From positions 1-9,293 of the forward strand of contig JAJYDZ010000040.1 of NCBI GenBank assembly GCA_021790415.1: DNA of 9,293 nt, in the 5' to 3' direction. This document shows, in pieces, positions 6,252 to 9,293 of this stretch. A model generated the notes under the pieces. It ran no database searches. It saw nothing but the letters and a program-made list of their open reading frames with translations, and had not been told where the DNA came from. Within the stretch, counting starts at the first letter, position 1. Every line of letters begins with the position of its first letter. The DNA is from Thermoplasmata archaeon (GTDB taxonomy: Archaea; Thermoplasmatota; Thermoplasmata; Thermoplasmatales; Thermoplasmataceae). A program made the translations under genes and the position numbers.

Positions 6252-6274
6252 GATCCTTGTAAGGTGATTTGAAA

Positions 6275-6283
6275 AATTAATTA
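6275..6283 (+). promoter_or_regulatory. TATA-like element of the HAD phosphatase gene
   Basis: AATTAATTA is centred about 23 bp before the ATG at 6301. It would place transcription start at or just after that codon. It therefore does not settle whether Met1 or Met9 is the true start. Confidence 0.3.
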
Positions 6284-6300
6284 AGCTGTTTTAACATAGA

Positions 6301-6960
6301 ATGTTAAGAAAGGCAGGTAAAGAAATGATTAAAGCTATTTTATTTGACTGTGATGGGACCCTGGTCGATAGCGAGACTTTATCTGCATGCGCTACGGATT
6401 ATGCATTCAATAGAATTCTGAAAAGACCTTTGACCGATAAAGAGAGTAAGAGCTTATTGGGTAGACCTGCCAACAAAATCCTTGAGGAATGGTTTCAGGA
6501 AACTGGTAAGGAGATATTTGAGGAGGCAACCAATCACTTCATTGAAACAATAGATGATGTGAAGCCATATGAAGGAATTGAAGATATGCTTCGTTTCTTG
6601 AGCAAAAAGCATAGATTGGCCATTGTTTCTTCGAGCAGCAAAGAAATAGTCATGAGGATGCTCATATCAACGAGGTTGAGCCAATATTTTGAATTCATCG
6701 TTGGGCATGAAGATACAGATAAACATAAACCAAATCCGGAACCTATTCTGGAAGCTATGAAGAGATTGAATGTGAGAAACAGTGAGTGCGTATACATTGG
6801 TGATCAACCCTATGATATAATGGCAGCCAGAGATGCAGAGGTTAAGGTATTTGGGGTGACGTGGGGATCTGGAAACAGGGATATTTTGGAAAGCTATGAT
6901 CCATATGTAATTTTGGCTAATCCGAAAGAACTGGAAAGGTTTGAATTTGATAAGATTTAA
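6301..6960 (+). CDS. HAD-superfamily (subfamily IA) phosphatase, phosphoglycolate phosphatase/beta-PGM-like
   Basis: A soluble phosphoaspartate-forming hydrolase, most likely acting on a small phosphorylated metabolite. The substrate cannot be assigned. All four HAD motifs are present: motif I with Asp16 and Asp18 (FDCDGTLVDSE), motif II Ser110/Ser111 (IVSSSS), motif III Lys143 (KHKPNPEP), and motif IV Asp168 and Asp172 (GDQPYDIMAARDA). The helical cap inserted between motifs I and II (about 25-90, with LLGRPANKIL) marks subfamily IA. The length of 219 aa is typical. Homologues normally begin directly at MIKAILFD, here Met9 (6325), preceded by a weak AGGT. The upstream Met1 adds eight basic residues and fits a leaderless start, so the true start may be 6325. 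The gene is divergent from the CoADR, and a T-rich stretch lies 83-103 bp downstream. Confidence 0.9.
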   Translation: MLRKAGKEMIKAILFDCDGTLVDSETLSACATDYAFNRILKRPLTDKESKSLLGRPANKILEEWFQETGKEIFEEATNHFIETIDDVKPYEGIEDMLRFLSKKHRLAIVSSSSKEIVMRMLISTRLSQYFEFIVGHEDTDKHKPNPEPILEAMKRLNVRNSECVYIGDQPYDIMAARDAEVKVFGVTWGSGNRDILESYDPYVILANPKELERFEFDKI

Positions 6961-7042
6961 GAATTAACAATAAAATTCATCATGACCATGATACAAAACA
7001 TTTGTGAACACCTGCTCATATTATAAATTATATGAAACGTCA

Positions 7043-7063
7043 TTTTAATTTTCTTCCGTTTTT
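7043..7063 (+). terminator. T-rich terminator candidate downstream of the HAD gene
   Basis: Three T-tracts (four, four and five T) lie close together about 85 bp past the HAD stop codon. This is a plausible archaeal T-tract terminator. The surrounding spacer is AT-rich throughout, so specificity is low. Confidence 0.3.
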
Positions 7064-7149
7064 CAACATCTATATCAAAGCAAATTTAATCTGATTTTTC
7101 TGTTGAATTAGTTTTGCTCTTTACTTTATTATCGTATCTTTTGCAAAAA

Positions 7150-7163
7150 TTTATAATATAAAT
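7150..7163 (+). promoter_or_regulatory. TATA box of the lactate monooxygenase-like gene
   Basis: TTTATAATATAAAT is centred about 26 bp before the ATG at 7182. The bases between are almost pure A/T with no Shine-Dalgarno. This is a strong candidate for a leaderless archaeal promoter. Confidence 0.55.
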
Positions 7164-7181
7164 TAATTTATTTATTTTTAA

Positions 7182-8339
7182 ATGGTGAATTATGGCTATG
7201 AATTTGAAACGAAGCGATATCTCGGAACTGATGAAGACAGAGAATTGCCCATAAGTATTGAGGAATGGAGGAAGGCTGCAAGTGAAAAGCTCCCAAATGA
7301 TGCATGGTGGTACATTGAGGGTTCTGCTGGAAATAATTCTACCTTTGAACATAATGAACATAGAATGAATAGTTACAGGATAAGACCCAGATACCTAAGA
7401 AATGTTGAGAATTCATCAATAGAGACCTCAATTCTAGGTCGGAAATATAAGAGTCCATTTATCATTGCACCTCTGGGTGCAATGTCCATAGTTGGAAAAG
7501 ATGCTGATCTGGCAGGAGCAAAGGCAGCGGAGGCTCTTGGATTAATTTATTGCCTCTCTACAGTTGCCTCAAGCAGTATTGAAGAAATAGCAGTAAATGC
7601 ACCCAATCTTGAAAAGTGGTTTCAATTGTATCCCGGAAAAGACCTTGAAATTATGAAGAGTTTCGTGAGAAGAGCTGAGAAGTCTAGGTATAGGGCCATA
7701 ATTGTCACAGTGGATACAACAATGCTAGGCTGGAGAGAAAAAGATCTTCAGAACGCATATCTTCCCTTTATGCAGGGACACGGCATAAGAAATTACATTA
7801 CTGATGAGCATTTCCGAAAAAGATTAAAGAAAAACCCAAAGGAAGATATGATGGAAGCAGTCAAGGAATGGCTTTCCATATATGTTAATCCCAGTTTTGA
7901 CTGGAACTATTTCGACAAAATACGATCGTGGACAAAACTCCCGCTGTTCATCAAGGGTATCACTTCACCTCTTGACGTAAAATTGGCCTTTGAGCATAAA
8001 GCCGATGGTGTAATTGTTTCTAACCATGGCGGAAGGCAGGTTGATGGAGCAATATCAACAATCGATGCTTTAAATGAAATTACGATGAGCGAGAGTTACA
8101 AAGGAAGATTAATCATTGATTCCGGGATTAGAGGCGCAGCTGATGTGATGAGAGCATTTAGCCTTGGAGCAACGGGTGTTATGATCGGCAGACCCTATGC
8201 CTACGCTCTAGCTACTGCTGGAAGAGAAGGAGTTCAAAGACTCTTTACCACATTGATGGGCGAATTGTCGCTTCAACTGGCCTTATCCGGTTTTAATTCC
8301 CTTGATGAGCTTAACAGAGAATGCATATTAATTCAATAG
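7182..8339 (+). CDS. FMN-dependent alpha-hydroxy-acid oxidase, lactate 2-monooxygenase-like
   Basis: Oxidises an alpha-hydroxy acid, probably L-lactate, with FMN. Lactate 2-monooxygenases release acetate, CO2 and water. The 385 residues match that subgroup's length. Catalytic residues by alignment to glycolate oxidase are all present: Tyr44 (WWYIEG), Tyr150 (WFQLY), Asp178 (VDTT), Lys258 (FIKGI), and His282 with Arg285 (SNHGGRQVDG). The phosphate-binding end is DSGIRGAADV (313-322) and GRPYAYALA (336-344). The stretch 195-255 (LPFMQGHGIRNY, then VNPSFDWNYF) resembles the long loop of lactate monooxygenases, and DSGIR instead of DGGIR also points there. The enzyme is soluble, with no signal peptide or membrane segment. 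An L-lactate dehydrogenase or oxidase role remains possible. The gene is monocistronic with its own TATA box and converges on the tRNA-Pro gene. Confidence 0.9.
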   Translation: MVNYGYEFETKRYLGTDEDRELPISIEEWRKAASEKLPNDAWWYIEGSAGNNSTFEHNEHRMNSYRIRPRYLRNVENSSIETSILGRKYKSPFIIAPLGAMSIVGKDADLAGAKAAEALGLIYCLSTVASSSIEEIAVNAPNLEKWFQLYPGKDLEIMKSFVRRAEKSRYRAIIVTVDTTMLGWREKDLQNAYLPFMQGHGIRNYITDEHFRKRLKKNPKEDMMEAVKEWLSIYVNPSFDWNYFDKIRSWTKLPLFIKGITSPLDVKLAFEHKADGVIVSNHGGRQVDGAISTIDALNEITMSESYKGRLIIDSGIRGAADVMRAFSLGATGVMIGRPYAYALATAGREGVQRLFTTLMGELSLQLALSGFNSLDELNRECILIQ

Positions 8340-8436
8340 TTAGCTTTACATCATAATTTTAACATATGCGAAAAAGTTCAATTAAGAAAAGGGATCCAAA
8401 AACCTACCCTTATTCAAGCATGAGTGAGAGATAGAC

Positions 8437-8452
8437 TAAAAATAAACTAAAA
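8437..8452 (-). terminator. T-tract terminator of the tRNA-Pro / rpoN transcript
   Basis: On the minus strand, TTTTAGTTTATTTTTA begins eight bases after the tRNA discriminator base. Such T-runs are the usual archaeal termination signal after tRNA genes. It lies in the convergent spacer with the lactate oxidase-family gene. Confidence 0.55.
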
Positions 8453-8459
8453 GTGATTA

Positions 8460-8532
8460 TGGGACCGTTGTGATTTGAACACAAGTCACCAACACCCCAA
8501 GCTGGTAGGATACCAAGCTACCCCACGGTCCC
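8460..8532 (-). tRNA. tRNA-Pro (anticodon GGG)
   Basis: The minus strand folds as a complete cloverleaf of 73 nt. A perfect 7-bp acceptor pairs GGGACCG with CGGTCCC. The D arm has the G18-G19 pair in GCTTGGTA. The anticodon stem is CCAGC/GTTGG with loop TTGGGGT, giving anticodon GGG at positions 34-36. The variable loop is four bases. A perfect 5-bp T stem TTGTG/CACAA flanks the loop TTCAAAT. The discriminator is A, and no CCA is encoded. No intron is present. It decodes CCC and CCU proline codons. It starts ten bases after the rpoN stop codon, so it may be processed from the ribosomal-protein/rpoN transcript. Confidence 0.97.
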
Positions 8533-8542
8533 CTCTGGAAGA

Positions 8543-8761
8543 TTATGAGAAGGGGAGAATTTCATCTATGAGATCTGTGTGTGACATGATCATTCTTCTG
8601 CAACAGTATCTATCTAGTCCAAGTGAATCCATTGCTTTTGATACTTCCTCAGGTGTGGGCTCTCGACCCTTTTCTCTAATTTCAGCCATCATCTTACTGA
8701 ACTTATCGTAACTAGAACCGATCACTTTTCCACAGCTAAAGCATCTAACAGGTATAATCAA
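8543..8761 (-). CDS. rpoN: DNA-directed RNA polymerase subunit N (Rpb10 homologue)
   Basis: A small zinc-binding subunit of archaeal RNA polymerase that helps assemble the RpoD/RpoL platform. It is unrelated to bacterial sigma-54. The 72 residues carry the diagnostic zinc set Cys7-X2-Cys10 and the atypical adjacent pair Cys53-Cys54 (DRYCCRRMIMSH), followed by DLIDEILPF. The start is TTG at 8761-8759. It is fixed by the family N-terminus MIIPVRCFSCGKVIG and by a strong Shine-Dalgarno. The uS9 stop codon lies seven bases upstream, inside that Shine-Dalgarno, so the two genes are almost certainly translationally coupled. tRNA-Pro follows after ten bases. rpoK, which often neighbours rpoN in archaea, is not adjacent here. 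Confidence 0.96.
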   Translation of the reverse strand: MIIPVRCFSCGKVIGSSYDKFSKMMAEIREKGREPTPEEVSKAMDSLGLDRYCCRRMIMSHTDLIDEILPFS

Positions 8762-8765
8762 CTTA

Positions 8766-8773
8766 GATCACCT
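8766..8773 (-). promoter_or_regulatory. Shine-Dalgarno of rpoN overlapping the uS9 stop codon
   Basis: Minus strand AGGTGATC is an exact complement to the archaeal 16S 3' end. It is four bases from the TTG start and contains the TGA stop of uS9. It decides the unusual start codon. Confidence 0.85.
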
Positions 8774-9178
8774 GTAAGATTTCTGTCTTTTAACTCTGGC
8801 TCCACGACCCATAGGCTTTTTCGGAAGTTTCCTTCTGATATCATTGACAAGAAGTGTTCTGTCATATTTTCTGTATGTTTCCTCAAGTTCCGCATCATTG
8901 CTGAAGAATTTAACTATGCCCTTAGCCATTGCAGTCCTTGAAGCATCTGCCTGACCGGTTACTCCTCCTCCCTGTACATTGATTTCAATGTCAATCTGGT
9001 TTGCCTTATCTCCTATGAGAGATAGGGGCTCGATTAACTTTTCCTTCAATAATGGGATCGGATAGAACTCAACAGGCGCCCCATTAATTGTTATCTTTCC
9101 GTTTCCCTTTCTGGTGTAGGCTCTGGCAACTGCCGTCTTCCTCTTTCCAGAGGTCATAATTATGGTATTATTTTTCAT
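8768..9178 (-). CDS. rpsI: 30S ribosomal protein uS9 (archaeal S9p)
   Basis: A component of the small subunit head, whose basic C-terminal tail reaches the P-site tRNA. The 136 residues show the family landmarks: SGKRKTAVARA (10-20), GKITINGAPVE (27-37), the central VQGGGVTGQADASRTAMAKGI (positions 68-88) and the invariant tail ending KRQKSYR. The start is ATG at 9178, within a 4-nt ATGA overlap with the uL13 stop codon. It is preceded by AGGTGA four bases away. An internal Met8 is less likely given that signal. The order uL13 > uS9 > RpoN is the standard archaeal cluster. Confidence 0.97.
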   Translation of the reverse strand: MKNNTIIMTSGKRKTAVARAYTRKGNGKITINGAPVEFYPIPLLKEKLIEPLSLIGDKANQIDIEINVQGGGVTGQADASRTAMAKGIVKFFSNDAELEETYRKYDRTLLVNDIRRKLPKKPMGRGARVKRQKSYR

Positions 9179-9293
9179 TGATTCACCTCTATACCAAGGT
9201 GCTTAGAAATTTCAAGAAGTGTTACAAATCCACTCATCTTTGAATTGTCGGCTCCATCGATCCTTTCCTTCTTTGCTTCTTTATACAATTTTG
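9175..9293 (-). CDS. rplM: 50S ribosomal protein uL13, C-terminal fragment (start outside window)
   Basis: The minus-strand frame with codons from 9291 downward is open for 38 residues and ends at TGA 9177-9175. The peptide begins KLYKEAKKER and ends GFVTLLEISKHLGIEVNQ. The 'VTLxEISxxLG' ending is typical of archaeal uL13, and position directly upstream of uS9 agrees. The upstream part, with most of the rRNA-binding domain, is beyond the window. Its last codons carry the Shine-Dalgarno of rpsI, and the two genes overlap by four bases (ATGA), indicating translational coupling. Confidence 0.88.
   Translation of the reverse strand, partial: KLYKEAKKERIDGADNSKMSGFVTLLEISKHLGIEVNQ
9183..9188 (-). 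promoter_or_regulatory. Shine-Dalgarno of rpsI within the uL13 coding end
   Basis: Minus strand AGGTGA ends four bases before the rpsI ATG. It is encoded by the Glu-Val-Asn codons near the end of uL13. It supports the 9178 start over the internal Met8. Confidence 0.75.

Noticed and set aside
6979..6992. Short palindrome ATCATG-AC-CATGAT after the HAD gene
   Set aside because: Arms of only six bases with no T-tract directly following; expected by chance in this AT-rich spacer.
7086..7361. A 91-codon minus-strand open frame
   Set aside because: It overlaps the start of the lactate oxidase-family gene and AT-rich promoter sequence; no recognisable domain.
7182..8339. Type 2 isopentenyl-diphosphate isomerase as an alternative for the FMN enzyme
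   Set aside because: Both share an FMN TIM-barrel fold, but the Tyr44, Tyr150, Lys258, His282 and Arg285 set and the SNHGGRQVDG motif are those of alpha-hydroxy-acid oxidases.
8389..8411. Possible stem AAGGG/CCCTT with a 13-base loop in the convergent spacer
   Set aside because: Five-base stem with a large loop and no poly-T; too weak to call a terminator.
8475..8711. A 78-codon plus-strand open frame over the tRNA and rpoN
   Set aside because: It runs across a perfect tRNA cloverleaf and antisense to RpoN.
1..9293. CRISPR array, insertion sequence or integration site
   Set aside because: No regularly spaced direct repeats, transposase-like ORF, or tRNA 3' end duplication was found.

Overview
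The window looks like chromosomal DNA of an AT-rich archaeon, most probably an acidophilic member of the Thermoplasmatales (Thermoplasma/Ferroplasma/Picrophilus/Cuniculiplasma group). The domain call is secure. It rests on archaeal-type uL13, uS9 and RpoN (Rpb10) in the conserved archaeal order, a tRNA-Pro without encoded CCA, TATA boxes about 25 bp upstream of start codons with no leader, and Shine-Dalgarno sites of the archaeal GGTGA type. The order is inferred from overall protein character, not from a database search. No mobile elements, CRISPR arrays, rRNA or integration scars were seen.

Layout, left to right. Positions 1-203 (+) hold the C-terminal end of an ABC-transporter ATPase, cut by the window edge. 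It converges on pyruvate kinase (231-1907, -). A run of co-oriented minus-strand genes lies upstream of pyruvate kinase: an 86-aa two-helix membrane protein (1955-2215), a CPA2-type cation/proton antiporter (2491-3663), an MthK-like K+ channel with a cytoplasmic RCK module (3759-4787), and a CoA-disulfide-reductase-type flavoprotein (4913-6220). A divergent 80-bp spacer separates the flavoprotein from a HAD phosphatase (6301-6960, +). A lactate 2-monooxygenase-like FMN enzyme (7182-8339, +) follows. It converges on a minus-strand information-processing cluster that reads uL13 (partial) > uS9 > RpoN > tRNA-Pro(GGG).

The minus-strand genes from 1955 to 6220 form a plausible ion and redox homeostasis neighbourhood: thiol/disulfide balance (CoADR), K+ conductance and cation/H+ exchange. 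Downstream sits a glycolytic enzyme of a family that is often K+-activated. The membrane genes have spacers of 95-275 bp, mostly with their own TATA-like elements, so they look like a regulon-style neighbourhood and not one tight operon. The ribosomal cluster is tightly coupled: a 4-nt ATGA overlap joins uL13 to uS9, and the uS9 stop codon lies inside the Shine-Dalgarno of a TTG-started rpoN.

No gene-free stretch exceeds 300 bases. The longest, 2216-2490, holds only the promoter of the 86-aa gene plus sequence in which I see no ORF or RNA. The stretch 6961-7181 holds T-rich, terminator-like sequence and the promoter of the lactate oxidase-family gene.
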